Shown: one piece after another, positions 32,718 through 42,555 of the stretch | Layout: each line of letters opens with the position of its first letter | Numbering within the stretch: the stretch's first letter is position 1 | Origin: Muribaculaceae bacterium | GTDB taxonomy: Bacteria; Bacteroidota; Bacteroidia; Bacteroidales; Muribaculaceae | Length of the DNA stretch: 64,000 bases | Direction: 5' to 3' | NCBI GenBank assembly: GCA_023663365.1 | Contig: JAMPHP010000001.1 | Span: 890,740 to 954,739, forward strand | The notes under the pieces: generated by a model | What the model was told of the DNA's origin: nothing | The model's database searches: none | Seen by the model: the letters and a program-made list of their open reading frames with translations, nothing else | Made by a program: the position numbers and the translations under genes

Positions 32718-34817
32718 ATGAACTTTATCAAGTCTACATTTCTTGCCCTGGCTCTGTGTGCCCTCCCCGCAGCGGCGGCCAACAGCTACGGCATACCTCA
32801 GGAAATCCCCGACGGCAACATCCTGCACTGCTTCGACTGGTCGGTATCTCAAGTAAAAGAAGAGCTCCCCGCCATAGCCGAGGCCGGCTTCGGCGCCGTC
32901 CAGCTCTCGCCCATGCAGGGCAACTGCGCCAACAATGCCGAGTGGTACTACGCTTATCTGCCCTACGACTTCGCAATCCGCTCAGGCGGTGTCGGCAACA
33001 AGGCACAGCTCAAGTCGCTATGCCAGGAAGCCGACAAGTACGGCATCAAAATCATCGTCGACGTTGTGGCAAACCATATCAACGGCTCTTCGGCCTACCG
33101 CGCTGCCAAGTGGAACGATACCAAGTACTGGCACTCCCCCACATGGAAAGGCATCAACTACAACGACCGCTACAGCATCACCCACAACAACCTCGGCGAA
33201 TACCCCGACATGAACTCCGAGCACGCCGATGTCCGCGCAGCAGTGGCAGCTTTTATCCAGGAGCTTAAAGACTGCGGCGTGAAAGGCATCCGCTGGGATG
33301 CAGCCAAGCACATTGGTCTCCCCTCGGAAGGCTGCCAGTTCTGGCCCGACGTCACTCTCGACGGCCTCTGGCACTATGGCGAGATACTCGACGGCGCCGT
33401 CAACGGCTCGTCGAACAATGCCCTCATGCTCGAGTACACCAAATATATATCGGTGACCGACACCCCCTACTCCAACACCCTCCTCAACGCCATCCGCGGC
33501 GGCAATGCCACCACAGTGTCGGGCGGCTACAACAACAACGGCCTCGACACCAAGAAGCTCGTCTACTGGGCCGAGAGCCACGACACCTATGCCAACGACG
33601 GCGGCGCAACCAAGAATGTGAGCCAGGCCGTGATCGACCGCGCATGGGCTCTCTCCGCATGCCGCGCAGGCGCAACCTCGCTCTACCTCTCGCGCCCCTT
33701 TGAGAAAGAGCGCACAAAAATCAAGATGGGCGTGAAGGGGTCGACCAACTTCAAGTCGGCGCACATCGCCGAGGTCAACCATCTGCACAACGCCATGGGC
33801 GACACGCCTGAGTATATGGCCGCAGCCGACGGCGTCACCGTAGTGACCCGCGCCGGTGGCGGTGCCTGCATCGTGGTCGGCAACGGCTCGGCACGCACAG
33901 TGTCGGTGCCCAACGGCGGCTCATACCTCCCGGCCGGCACATATACCGACCGCGTGGCCGGCGGCAAGTTCACCGTCACCGCCTCCACCATCTCCGGCCC
34001 CGTGGGCAGCAGCGGCATCGCCGTGCTCTACGATGAGACGGTAGTATCGGCACCCCGCATGGAGTTCACCCCCGGAGCATCGAGCTTCAAGACCCCCACT
34101 CTCACCGTGAAAGCCGAGCTCGTCAATGCCGTATCGGGCACCTACAGCATCAACGGCGGCACTGCCGTGGCCGTGAGCGGTAGCGGCGCCACTTTCACCG
34201 TAGGCGAAGGCATCACCAAGGGCGACATCACCGTGAGCTGGGAAGCCAAGGCGGCCGACGGCGCCACCCGCACAGGCTCTGTGGTCTATACCAAGATTGA
34301 CGTGAACGAGGCGCCCGCCAACATGCCCGCCGAGTTCTACGTAATCGGCGAGGTCAACAAAGGCAGCTGGTCGCCCTCCAAGGGCGTGGCCATGGAGCGC
34401 AAGGGCGCGCTCTTCACGGTGACAACCACCGTAGAAGGCTACTTCAGCTTCGCCAAGAAGCTCGGCACCGGCTCCGACTGGAACTCTCTCAACGTCGACG
34501 GAAACCGCTACGGCGTGGCTGCCGACGCCACCATAGCGCTCGGCCAGCCCGTCTACATCACCCAGATCAACGACCCCAAGGCAATCGGCCTCTCCACATC
34601 CACTCCCAAGGGCGAGTACACCATCACCGTGGACTGGAACGACATGTCGGTGACCCTCTCCAAGCCCACAGGCATCGACGCTCCCGAAGTGACCGAGCCC
34701 ACCGACGCTCCCGTGGAGTACTACACCCTCCAGGGCATCCGCGTGGCTGAGCCCCTCGCTCCCGGCCTCTACATCCGCCGCCAAGGCGCCACCGTGAGCA
34801 AAATCCTCGTGAAATAG
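32718..34817 (+). CDS. Secreted GH13 alpha-amylase with C-terminal sorting-like tail
   Basis: Hydrolyses alpha-1,4-glucans. From ATG 32718 the protein has 699 residues, with a signal peptide (MNFIKSTFLALALCALPAAA). The GH13 barrel contains DVVANH, the nucleophile Asp194 in GIRWDAAKH, the acid/base candidate Glu239 in MLEYTK, and the transition-state Asp289 in ESHDTYAN. After an all-beta C domain there is an Ig-like segment (about 455-535), a SusE/carbohydrate-binding-like domain beginning EFYVIGEVNKGSW, and the tail VEYYTLQGIRV..GLYIRRQGATVSKILVK. The tail resembles type IX secretion tails, so export to the cell surface is likely. No SusC/SusD genes are adjacent. Confidence 0.92.
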   Translation: MNFIKSTFLALALCALPAAAANSYGIPQEIPDGNILHCFDWSVSQVKEELPAIAEAGFGAVQLSPMQGNCANNAEWYYAYLPYDFAIRSGGVGNKAQLKSLCQEADKYGIKIIVDVVANHINGSSAYRAAKWNDTKYWHSPTWKGINYNDRYSITHNNLGEYPDMNSEHADVRAAVAAFIQELKDCGVKGIRWDAAKHIGLPSEGCQFWPDVTLDGLWHYGEILDGAVNGSSNNALMLEYTKYISVTDTPYSNTLLNAIRGGNATTVSGGYNNNGLDTKKLVYWAESHDTYANDGGATKNVSQAVIDRAWALSACRAGATSLYLSRPFEKERTKIKMGVKGSTNFKSAHIAEVNHLHNAMGDTPEYMAAADGVTVVTRAGGGACIVVGNGSARTVSVPNGGSYLPAGTYTDRVAGGKFTVTASTISGPVGSSGIAVLYDETVVSAPRMEFTPGASSFKTPTLTVKAELVNAVSGTYSINGGTAVAVSGSGATFTVGEGITKGDITVSWEAKAADGATRTGSVVYTKIDVNEAPANMPAEFYVIGEVNKGSWSPSKGVAMERKGALFTVTTTVEGYFSFAKKLGTGSDWNSLNVDGNRYGVAADATIALGQPVYITQINDPKAIGLSTSTPKGEYTITVDWNDMSVTLSKPTGIDAPEVTEPTDAPVEYYTLQGIRVAEPLAPGLYIRRQGATVSKILVK

Positions 34818-34837
34818 CCCACCCAACCGAATAGACT

Positions 34838-34868
34838 AAACCCCGGTGTGATACTCACGCCGGGGTTT
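34838..34868. terminator. Bidirectional terminator between the amylase and cohesin-like genes
   Basis: AAACCCCGG (34838-34846) and CCGGGGTTT (34860-34868) give a 9-bp stem with A and T tracts on either side. It separates two convergent transcription units. Confidence 0.85.
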
Positions 34869-34904
34869 ATTGTATCTATCTTAGCTACTCTTAGCCGCCT
34901 GCGC

Positions 34905-36953
34905 TCACCGCACGATTTTCATCACCGTGGAGCCTTGGCGGCGGATGTAGATGCCTCGAGAGGGGCTATCAACACGCACACCGGCGGGAGTGAAGTATTC
35001 TATCGGGGCGTCGGCATCAGCCGTGGCCGGAGTGAGGCCAAGCACGGGATTATAGAAGAATGATGGCTCGTAGACATCCTCGCCCGAGTGTCGGTTGCTC
35101 ATGGCGGCGTCGGAGATTTTGATATTCTCAATGCGGAAGGCGTAGGTCTGCAGCACCGGAAGTTCACCGATTGCAAAAGGCAGCTTCAGGATTTTGCCCT
35201 TGCCGGGAGCCATAGAGGCACCTTCGAGCGAGAAGCAGAAGAGGCGCAACTTTCGTGGGCCGATAGAGCGTACTTCGGCATTGAAGCCGAGCGCGCGCCC
35301 TTCAAAGACTGGGGTTTCGGGGGTGAAGCCGTCGGGGTACTCGATGTCGAACTGTACGGCGCATAGCGGGTCGTAGCTGTCGAGGATTACGACGAGATTG
35401 CACTGCTCATCGCCCGAAGCCGGAGCAGAGGCATCGAAGATGAGCTCGTTCGGCGCGAAGCGGACGGCCCACACGTCGATGTCTACCATCCGTCGCTCGG
35501 GGTCGTTGGAGTAGATACTCATCCGTGATGAAATCTCGCCCTCGGCGGTGGAAGAGCATTGCACCGGCACCGTGGCCGACTCCCACGGGTCTATGGTGAG
35601 CGGGAGCGTGGCACCGTGGATGAGCTCGCCGCCGCGGTCGCCGTCGAACACTATCCGCTCGATGACCAGAGGCGAACTGCCGTAGTTCGATAAGGCGAGT
35701 TCGGCGGTGGCCGTGGCGGTGACGGGAGTTCGACCCAGCGACAACTCCGCCGAGCCTATGCCGAGAGCAGGGTACGAAATCGACACCGTGCCGGGATATA
35801 TGGCCGACAGTACATCGGTCACCACACCTCCGACCACCGCCGGGAGCACGGCCTTGCTCGGAGCAAGACTCGCCGACGAGCTGCCTGTGAGGCGCAGGCT
35901 GAAAGAGGCCACCTCACCGTCGTGCCCGGAAAAAGGCGCGTCGGTGAGCGAGAAGCATGTAGCGTGCAGGCGATTGCCACGGCACACTGCCGTGACGGTG
36001 TGGTCGGTGGCGCGCCCGCTCAAGGCGAAGCTACCGTCCACATACTCCACGCTCTCGGGGAGCTCGAACTCGAGCGTAAAGCCCGACACCGGGTCCATAT
36101 TGGACATCGACACCGGTATATGCACCGTAGAGTCGCAGATGCCTTCCACATCACCAAGGCGAACTTCATTCACGGCGTAAGGCTCGGCGATGATGCGCAG
36201 CACGTCGCTGCCGGAGGTGCTGTTGCCCGAGAGCGTGGCTGTGGCAGAGAAGGTACCGCGCTCTTCGGGAGCGAATGTGAGCACACAGTCGGCACTTTCG
36301 CCGGGGCCGACTGTGAGCGGAAGCACTCCCGGAGCCGCGGAGAGGGCGGCATGGCTGAAGGCGATGCCGTCGATGATGAGAGGAGTCGTGCCCGAGTTGT
36401 GCACGGGCACGGCCATGGTGTAGGCTGAGCGGATAGGCACACGGCCGAAGTCGTAGGCACGCCCGGCGGGGAAGTCGGCCTGCGCCGCATCGACAGAGAA
36501 AGTGAACGGTTCTGCCGAGCAGCCCACCTCATTGCCTTCGATGTCGGTGGCTTTCACCTGCGGCGCTATGGTCAAAGCGGCCGGGGTGTCGGCAACACAC
36601 AGTGCGACCCTTGCCACCTCTCCATCACCGGCGGCGATGGGGAGCATGGAGGGCGAGAACAGCAGCAACGTGAGGGAGCCGTCGGAGCGCGTGCCGGCCG
36701 TGGCCGTGAGAGCGGCGGCTCTCCCGGTGGCCGAAGCGGCCCCCTCGGCCACTGAGGCAAGCTGCCCCAGGCCGGGGAATGTGACCTGAAGTGCGCCGAC
36801 GGGAGCGTCGGAGCTGAGGCTTATCACCAAGGTAGCCTCACTTCCGGGCGCACCCGTGCCGCTCACCGCCGCAGTTATGCTGTGGGCCGATGCCGGGAGC
36901 GACATCGCCACTGCCACGGCGGCGAGAAGAAGTCGGATGGCGGTAATCTTCAT
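34905..36953 (-). CDS. Secreted multidomain protein with three cohesin-like segments and a C-terminal sorting-like tail
   Basis: 682 residues from ATG 36953; a GTG one codon earlier is possible. The signal peptide ends ASAHS. Three beta-rich segments of about 130 residues each look like cohesin folds: SITAAVSGTGAPGSEATLVISL at the start, VRLGDVEGICDSTVHIPVSM in the middle, and CNLVVILDSYDPLCAVQFDI near the end. Between them lie ASPM/Hydin-type (choice-of-anchor D-like) segments such as SGTTPLIIDGIAFSHAAL. The C-terminus is IEYFTPAGVRV...GIYIRRQGSTVMKIVR. The start overlaps the stop of the dockerin-bearing subtilase upstream (TGATG), so both are made together. The cohesin assignment is by eye and needs a profile search. 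Confidence 0.7.
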   Translation of the reverse strand: MKITAIRLLLAAVAVAMSLPASAHSITAAVSGTGAPGSEATLVISLSSDAPVGALQVTFPGLGQLASVAEGAASATGRAAALTATAGTRSDGSLTLLLFSPSMLPIAAGDGEVARVALCVADTPAALTIAPQVKATDIEGNEVGCSAEPFTFSVDAAQADFPAGRAYDFGRVPIRSAYTMAVPVHNSGTTPLIIDGIAFSHAALSAAPGVLPLTVGPGESADCVLTFAPEERGTFSATATLSGNSTSGSDVLRIIAEPYAVNEVRLGDVEGICDSTVHIPVSMSNMDPVSGFTLEFELPESVEYVDGSFALSGRATDHTVTAVCRGNRLHATCFSLTDAPFSGHDGEVASFSLRLTGSSSASLAPSKAVLPAVVGGVVTDVLSAIYPGTVSISYPALGIGSAELSLGRTPVTATATAELALSNYGSSPLVIERIVFDGDRGGELIHGATLPLTIDPWESATVPVQCSSTAEGEISSRMSIYSNDPERRMVDIDVWAVRFAPNELIFDASAPASGDEQCNLVVILDSYDPLCAVQFDIEYPDGFTPETPVFEGRALGFNAEVRSIGPRKLRLFCFSLEGASMAPGKGKILKLPFAIGELPVLQTYAFRIENIKISDAAMSNRHSGEDVYEPSFFYNPVLGLTPATADADAPIEYFTPAGVRVDSPSRGIYIRRQGSTVMKIVR

Positions 36954-39900
36954 CACTTCACAATCTTAGTTCCGTTGACAATGTAGATACCGCGCGGCAG
37001 GCGCTCAAGAGCTTCGGCATCGTCGGCGAGCTTTATACCCAGGGGGGTGTATACGCCCGCGGGAGCTGCGGTGTCGACAGATACCGAACCCACGCCGGTC
37101 GACTGATTGCCCTCTACGGCAAGTACATTTGAGCCGTCGGGGGCGGCGAGCTTCACGGCCTTGACAGCGGCATCCGGGCCGAGGTTGAGGATGGCATGGC
37201 TGCCGGAGGGCACCGAGAGATTGCGCATGGTATACGCAAGGAAGATATACTCATCGTCGGCTATCCATGCACCGGTCTTTTCGAAGCCGTCGAGCGCCGA
37301 TGCCGCAGTGGCTGAGGAAGTGCGGGGCATATTGATGTTGACCTGCACACCGGCCAGAGCCACGGGCGTGTCGATGTAGAGTGTTCCATCTTCGATGTAG
37401 TACATCGCCGACGATTCGACCGATGCCGTGGCCGCAGCCGACGGGTTGAGAATAGTGCGGATGATACCCACCACATCGAGGATGTCGATTTCGCTGTCGT
37501 GATTCATATCCGCGGCATCGAAGATGAATGGGCGCGGGTTCATGCCTGCGGCGTGGTTGACGGTTGTGATAACGTCGGCCACGTCGACCTCACCCGAGCC
37601 GTTGGCATCGCCTGCCACGGCGGTGAGGGGAGTCACGGCTACGGTCTTCGAGGGCGAGTTCTCGCTCATGTCGGTGCGCATCACGCGGTAGAAGTAGCAG
37701 TAAGTGGTGCCGGGCACTACCTCGTAGTCGGTGAGAGCCGTCGCGGCGGGCTCTATGAGGCGCTCGTTCACGCGGATAGTGTCCGACGCGGCACCTTCGG
37801 CATCGACCGTGTAGCGGTACATGTTGTAGCCGAGCATATCGTCGAAGTTCTCCTCGCTGTTTTCCCAGTCGAGCTTCACGCGGCCTACTCCGGCCTCTGC
37901 CGAGAAGCCCTCGGAGAGCGAGCCTGCGGCCTGCACGTTCACGTTGAAGCGGACATTCTCGAGGGGTATCTCGAAGAACTCGTCGTCCTCGGCTCCGGCC
38001 ACATATATGCGGTTCATGCCATCGTAGGAGCTGCGGCCCGAGATGGTGAGCCAGGCCGTGTAGATGTCGCCGGCTTCATTCCAACTGCCGTCCTCGGCAA
38101 TGGCGGTCTGTGTGTAGGGCGGGCGCACACCCATGGCAATGATGGGAGCCACGGCCTTGTTCATCGGGCGATTGAAGTAAACCTCAAATTTATGGCGGCC
38201 CACGCCGAGGGCGGGGATAATGTCGTAGTCGTCCTGCGCATCGTAGCCGTTTACCACCACTTTCCAAACTATGCCGTGAGCCTCGGCTACAGGGCGTGTG
38301 AGCATATTCGAGAGGTCGTATTCGCCCATGCCCCAACCAGCATTAATATCAGCTACATTACGTTTGGCTTTATCGTAGCGTGAAGATCCAACGTAGTTCG
38401 GTTGTTTTGGAGAATAAATTGAAGGGTCCTCTTTATAATAAGCCATAGACCACAGGTTGTCAACATATCGATTAGAATATATGTTAGAACTTTCAATTGA
38501 TGAGGCTACAAAAAAATAATAAGGATTTGAGGCTATTTGATAATTATTAATAATATTACTATGCTTTGCCTGCGCGGGTTCTGTTGAACCCATCAACCCT
38601 ATAGATCCAATCATATTATGTATGTTACATGCCACATAGCGGGGACCATACATTCCGTAATTTGTATGAACATTCTTGATAATTGAATTTTCAACTATAG
38701 CATAGTTGTCAAATTTGAATGAATTAATTGTTAAATCTACAATTTGGATATATGATACCTTATTCTCTCCGAAAACAATTCCATTGACATCTCCTAAACC
38801 TAAATCTGCTTTGGTAAAAGTAATCATATTACCCGGCTCACCATTTGCTATTATTTTTCCTCCGACAGCAAACGATGTTCCATCCTTCATCTTGATGGTG
38901 GTTCCGGGCAGGATGGTCAGGGTCACGCCTTCGGGCACAGCGAAGTTTGTGGTCACGATGTAGTGCTGGTCGGGATAGAGTGTCATATCCTCGCGGAGAA
39001 CTCCTCCGAGCTCCACACCGTTCTCTACGGTAAATATGAGGTCTTGGCTGAGTGCTTCGGTGATATTGTCGCAAGTGGCGGTGAGGCGCATCTTCACTTG
39101 GCGGCCGTCGACCACCGATTTATTGAATTTGAGGGCGAAAGGCACCTGAGCTTCGACCGTGGCGTAGGACGAAAGCTGGCTGAGCACGCAGGCACCCATG
39201 TCACTGAGGATTTCTACAGTCGAGGGGTCTTCGAGCTCGTCGAGGGCTATGCTGTAGCGGATGTTCTTGGCTGTGCCCCAGGAGTTGCGGAACTTGGGAT
39301 AGATATATACCGTCTCGCCTGCGTCGACGCGTCCGTCGCCGTCGCCCTCCTTGCCATCGTCGAGGCGGTAGCTCACGAGCGCGAGCGTGGGCTTGCGGTC
39401 GGCATCCTTGATGCGGTATGCTGCGGCGATGTCGATGTTCCCGATAGCGTTCACAGAGTTAATGAGGTCGCCGAAGAGTAGCTCGCGGTTATCGTACTCC
39501 TTGCTCTGGAGGAGGCGCGACACCGCACCGGCCACCAGAGGCGTAGCCATCGACGTACCGTTGAGCTGCTTGTAGCCGCCGCCGGGATAAGTACTCATCA
39601 CGGCCACGCCGGGGGCGGTGATTTCGTAGTTGTAGAGCTTCTCCTCGGAGTAGGCCGAGAAGACAGCGCCGTTGTCGTCGTAGTTGGAGAATCCGGCAAG
39701 GCCACCGCCGGCCGCCGAAGCCTGCACGCCGAGCACGAAGGTGTAGGCAGCCGGGAACATGGGTGCGGGCGCCATCTGCCCTTTCTCGGGGTGTGCGTGG
39801 TTGAGGCACAGACCGTCGTTGCCGGCGGCTGCGATAATCACCGCCTTCTGATATGCACGTCCGAGAGCCTGCTCAAGTGCCATCGACTCGGCATAGGTGC

Positions 39901-40852
39901 CGAGACTCATCGAGATTACCTGCGCACCGTTTGCGGCGGCGTAGTCGATTGCCTTGATGATGGTTGCCACGTCGCCCTGACCGGTGCTCTGGAGCACGGT
40001 GAGAGGCATGATGCGGGCGTTGGGGTTGGCGCCGATGATGCCGAGGCCATTGTATCCGCAGGCGGCAGCTATGCCTGCGCAGTGCGTGCCGTGGCCGTTG
40101 TAGTCGCCGATGCGGCCGGTCTGATTCACGAAGTCCCAGCCGTGGAGGTCGTCGGTGTAGCCGTTGTTGTCGTCGTCATAGTCAGTGGCACCGCCGAGCT
40201 CTGCCTCATTTGTCCATATATTGGCTGCAAGGTCGGGGTGGTCGATATCGACACCGGTGTCGAGGATTGCGATGACGGGGCTCTCCTTCGATACTACGGA
40301 TTGCGCCCACAGCTCGAAGAGGTTGATGTCACGGATGCCGTACTGAAGATTGTAGTAAGGGTCGTCGGGGGTGGTGATGTCGCCGCCGAGAGCGTGCACC
40401 GTGAAGTTTGGCTCGGCAAACTCGATGTCGGCGAGCTCGGAGAGCTTCGCCACGGCCTTGTGCACATCACTGCCAGCGGCCAGCCGCAGGCGATATGCGC
40501 TGTGCATGGGAGCGGCCTCTATGATGCGGCCGTTGTAGGCGCGCACCGGGCGGGCGGTGCTCCGGTCGCCGGTGAGAGGCATCAGTTGCTCAATCTCAGC
40601 CACGCCAAGCTCGGCGAAAGCGCGGTCGACGGCGCTGACACCCGTGGTGCGGAAGCGCACAGCCTGAGGTGCACGCACAGCCGCGCGCGAAGTGTTCTTA
40701 AATTTTACGATGATTTCCCCCGGTACACACTCGAAGCGTGAACTCGACGCATTAAGCGTGTTTATATCACTGATAATCAGCGTGTTATTGGGGGCAGAAG
40801 CCGCACCCAATCCCATAAAGGACAGGATCGCCAACGAGAGAAGTTTTTTCAT
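36953..40852 (-). CDS. Secreted S8 subtilase with beta-helix, dockerin and C-terminal sorting-like tail
   Basis: 1299 residues with signal peptide MKKLLSLAILSFMGLGAASA. The subtilisin domain has the complete triad: Asp198 in ILDTGVD, His254 in GHGTHCAG, Ser434 in NGTSMATP. Residues about 610-840 look like a right-handed beta-helix (VTLTILPGTTIKMKDGT). A fibronectin-type segment follows, then a type I dockerin with two calcium loops (GDANGSGEVDVADV from 1082 and DMNHDSEIDILDV from 1115), a cohesin-like region (ALAGVQVNINM) and a tail ending PRGIYIVNGTKIVK. The DNA from about 38340 to 38870, inside the beta-helix, is strikingly AT-rich compared with the rest. It is cotranscribed with the cohesin-like gene downstream. 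Confidence 0.9.
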   Translation of the reverse strand: MKKLLSLAILSFMGLGAASAPNNTLIISDINTLNASSSRFECVPGEIIVKFKNTSRAAVRAPQAVRFRTTGVSAVDRAFAELGVAEIEQLMPLTGDRSTARPVRAYNGRIIEAAPMHSAYRLRLAAGSDVHKAVAKLSELADIEFAEPNFTVHALGGDITTPDDPYYNLQYGIRDINLFELWAQSVVSKESPVIAILDTGVDIDHPDLAANIWTNEAELGGATDYDDDNNGYTDDLHGWDFVNQTGRIGDYNGHGTHCAGIAAACGYNGLGIIGANPNARIMPLTVLQSTGQGDVATIIKAIDYAAANGAQVISMSLGTYAESMALEQALGRAYQKAVIIAAAGNDGLCLNHAHPEKGQMAPAPMFPAAYTFVLGVQASAAGGGLAGFSNYDDNGAVFSAYSEEKLYNYEITAPGVAVMSTYPGGGYKQLNGTSMATPLVAGAVSRLLQSKEYDNRELLFGDLINSVNAIGNIDIAAAYRIKDADRKPTLALVSYRLDDGKEGDGDGRVDAGETVYIYPKFRNSWGTAKNIRYSIALDELEDPSTVEILSDMGACVLSQLSSYATVEAQVPFALKFNKSVVDGRQVKMRLTATCDNITEALSQDLIFTVENGVELGGVLREDMTLYPDQHYIVTTNFAVPEGVTLTILPGTTIKMKDGTSFAVGGKIIANGEPGNMITFTKADLGLGDVNGIVFGENKVSYIQIVDLTINSFKFDNYAIVENSIIKNVHTNYGMYGPRYVACNIHNMIGSIGLMGSTEPAQAKHSNIINNYQIASNPYYFFVASSIESSNIYSNRYVDNLWSMAYYKEDPSIYSPKQPNYVGSSRYDKAKRNVADINAGWGMGEYDLSNMLTRPVAEAHGIVWKVVVNGYDAQDDYDIIPALGVGRHKFEVYFNRPMNKAVAPIIAMGVRPPYTQTAIAEDGSWNEAGDIYTAWLTISGRSSYDGMNRIYVAGAEDDEFFEIPLENVRFNVNVQAAGSLSEGFSAEAGVGRVKLDWENSEENFDDMLGYNMYRYTVDAEGAASDTIRVNERLIEPAATALTDYEVVPGTTYCYFYRVMRTDMSENSPSKTVAVTPLTAVAGDANGSGEVDVADVITTVNHAAGMNPRPFIFDAADMNHDSEIDILDVVGIIRTILNPSAAATASVESSAMYYIEDGTLYIDTPVALAGVQVNINMPRTSSATAASALDGFEKTGAWIADDEYIFLAYTMRNLSVPSGSHAILNLGPDAAVKAVKLAAPDGSNVLAVEGNQSTGVGSVSVDTAAPAGVYTPLGIKLADDAEALERLPRGIYIVNGTKIVK

Positions 40853-40944
40853 AAACTAACGGTTAGATTTTTGAGATTAATGATTTGAGGGTCGATATTT
40901 TGGCTTGGGGCCGCGCATTGAGCCTTGGCGGCCCCAAGCGAATA

Positions 40945-42483
40945 TTACCGGTGTGCGGGCCGGAGGAGGTCGTTGACGGTCTTGACGGGGTTGAAGGTCG
41001 ACGCGGGCACTTCGACAAATACGGTGTTCCAGTCGCTCATGGCGCCGTTCCAGAGGCCGGGGAGCTCGAGGGCGCGGAGGTCGCGTCCGCCGGCCGACTT
41101 CTCGGAGATGAAGCCGGTGGCGTGGTCGACGTAGTCGCGGAGGTCGATGCTGCTGCCGTCGTCGTGCTTGATGTAGCACACGAGGTCCACGGGGTTGAAG
41201 TAGCCTGCGCTGCGCATCATCTCGGCGTTCTCGGGCTTGGAGAGGTCGATCTGTGTCGATTCAAGGATTTGCGGAGCCACCGAGCGGCCATCCGACGAGA
41301 AAGCGTTGTAGGGGCCGCCGCCGGGCTCGCCTTCGTTGCGCACCATGCCGCATACGCGTGTGGGGCGGTTGAGCACGGCACGCAGGGCGCGGGCGCGGTC
41401 GGCGAGCGGGAGTGTGGAGTCGAGGTCCTTGGAGAAGTAGCAGAGGGTCGATTCGACGAAACTTGTGGCATCGTCCACGATTTCTTCGGTGGGCTCGGCG
41501 AGCTCCTCGAGGAAGTTGGCTGCCATATCGCGCACGAGCAGGAGCATACCGCCCAGGAGGGTCTTGTACTCGACGGTCGATGCGCGGTGCGAGTCGGGCA
41601 CCACATTGTCGATGTTCTTCACAAAGACCACTGTGGCGTCGATGTCGTTGAGGTTCTCGATGAGGGCGCCGTGGCCTCCGGGACGGAACACGAGGCGGCC
41701 CTCGTCATCGCGGAAGAGCTCATTGTCGGGAGTCACGGCTATGGTGTCGGTGGCGGGTTTCTGCTCCGAGAGGCTTACTTCGTATTTCACGCCGAATTTC
41801 TTCTCCATGGCGGGCACGGCTTCGGCGAGTTTTTCTTCGAAGAGCTTGCGGTGGTTGGCCGACACGGTGAAGTGGAGGCGCACCTTGCCGCCCTCGGAGG
41901 CTGCAGTCTGAGCGCCTTCGGCGAGCTGCTCCTCGAGCGCTGTGCGCACCGAGCCGTCGTCGTAGCGGTGGAATGTGAGGAGTGCCTTAGGCAGTTGGCC
42001 GTAGTTGAGGCCTTCGGGGTGGATGATTGCGCCCACGAGCTCGCGGTGCTTACCTGCCTCGATGAGGCTTTCGGGCGTGGTGCCTTCGCCGTAGATTGCG
42101 GCCACGGCGGCGCAGAGCTGCTTGTAGAAAGCGAAATCGCCGATGCGCTCTATGAGCTGGGCCACCGGTGTGCCGGGGGCGGCGGTGGGCTCGGTGCCGT
42201 TGGCAAAGGCGAAGAGAGCCTTGAACATACGCGATGCCGCGCCCGAGGCGGGCACGAACTTGAGCACGTCGCCGCCATCGGCAAGGAAGTCGGACCAGCG
42301 TCGGCGGCACGCCTCGGCGAGGTCGGCGTCGGGCACCAATATGCCGGCTCCGGGGGCTGAGGGTGATTCGATGCGGAGGTAGGGGAAGCCGGTGCGGAAG
42401 CGCTCGAGCTGCGCTTCGACGGCCTCCTGAGAGATGCCTTTCTCCTTGAGTTGCTCAAGGTCGGCGGCGGTGAATTTTTCCAT
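40945..42483 (-). CDS. DUF4301 family protein
   Basis: 512 residues from ATG 42483 (MEKFTAADLEQLKEKGIS). The sequence matches DUF4301 as I know it from Bacteroidetes: FVPASGAASRMFKALFAF near residue 80, FRPGGHGALIENLNDI and CGMVRNEGEPGGGPYNAF. The glycine-rich stretches resemble nucleotidyltransferase sugar-nucleotide binding loops, but no activity is established. It has its own promoter (42515-42545) and no signal peptide, so it is probably cytoplasmic. It ends about 90 nt before the subtilase start. Confidence 0.88.
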   Translation of the reverse strand: MEKFTAADLEQLKEKGISQEAVEAQLERFRTGFPYLRIESPSAPGAGILVPDADLAEACRRRWSDFLADGGDVLKFVPASGAASRMFKALFAFANGTEPTAAPGTPVAQLIERIGDFAFYKQLCAAVAAIYGEGTTPESLIEAGKHRELVGAIIHPEGLNYGQLPKALLTFHRYDDGSVRTALEEQLAEGAQTAASEGGKVRLHFTVSANHRKLFEEKLAEAVPAMEKKFGVKYEVSLSEQKPATDTIAVTPDNELFRDDEGRLVFRPGGHGALIENLNDIDATVVFVKNIDNVVPDSHRASTVEYKTLLGGMLLLVRDMAANFLEELAEPTEEIVDDATSFVESTLCYFSKDLDSTLPLADRARALRAVLNRPTRVCGMVRNEGEPGGGPYNAFSSDGRSVAPQILESTQIDLSKPENAEMMRSAGYFNPVDLVCYIKHDDGSSIDLRDYVDHATGFISEKSAGGRDLRALELPGLWNGAMSDWNTVFVEVPASTFNPVKTVNDLLRPAHR

Positions 42484-42514
42484 GATTTCGGGCTTAGTGT
42501 ATATATAATGTGCC

Positions 42515-42545
42515 CAAAAGTAGAAAAAATCGCGCAAACGGCAAA
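42515..42545 (-). promoter_or_regulatory. Promoter of the DUF4301 gene
   Basis: Minus strand TTTG (42542-42545), 19-nt spacer, TACTTTTG (42515-42522). The predicted leader is about 25 nt. Confidence 0.7.
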
Positions 42546-42555
42546 ATAAATCTTT

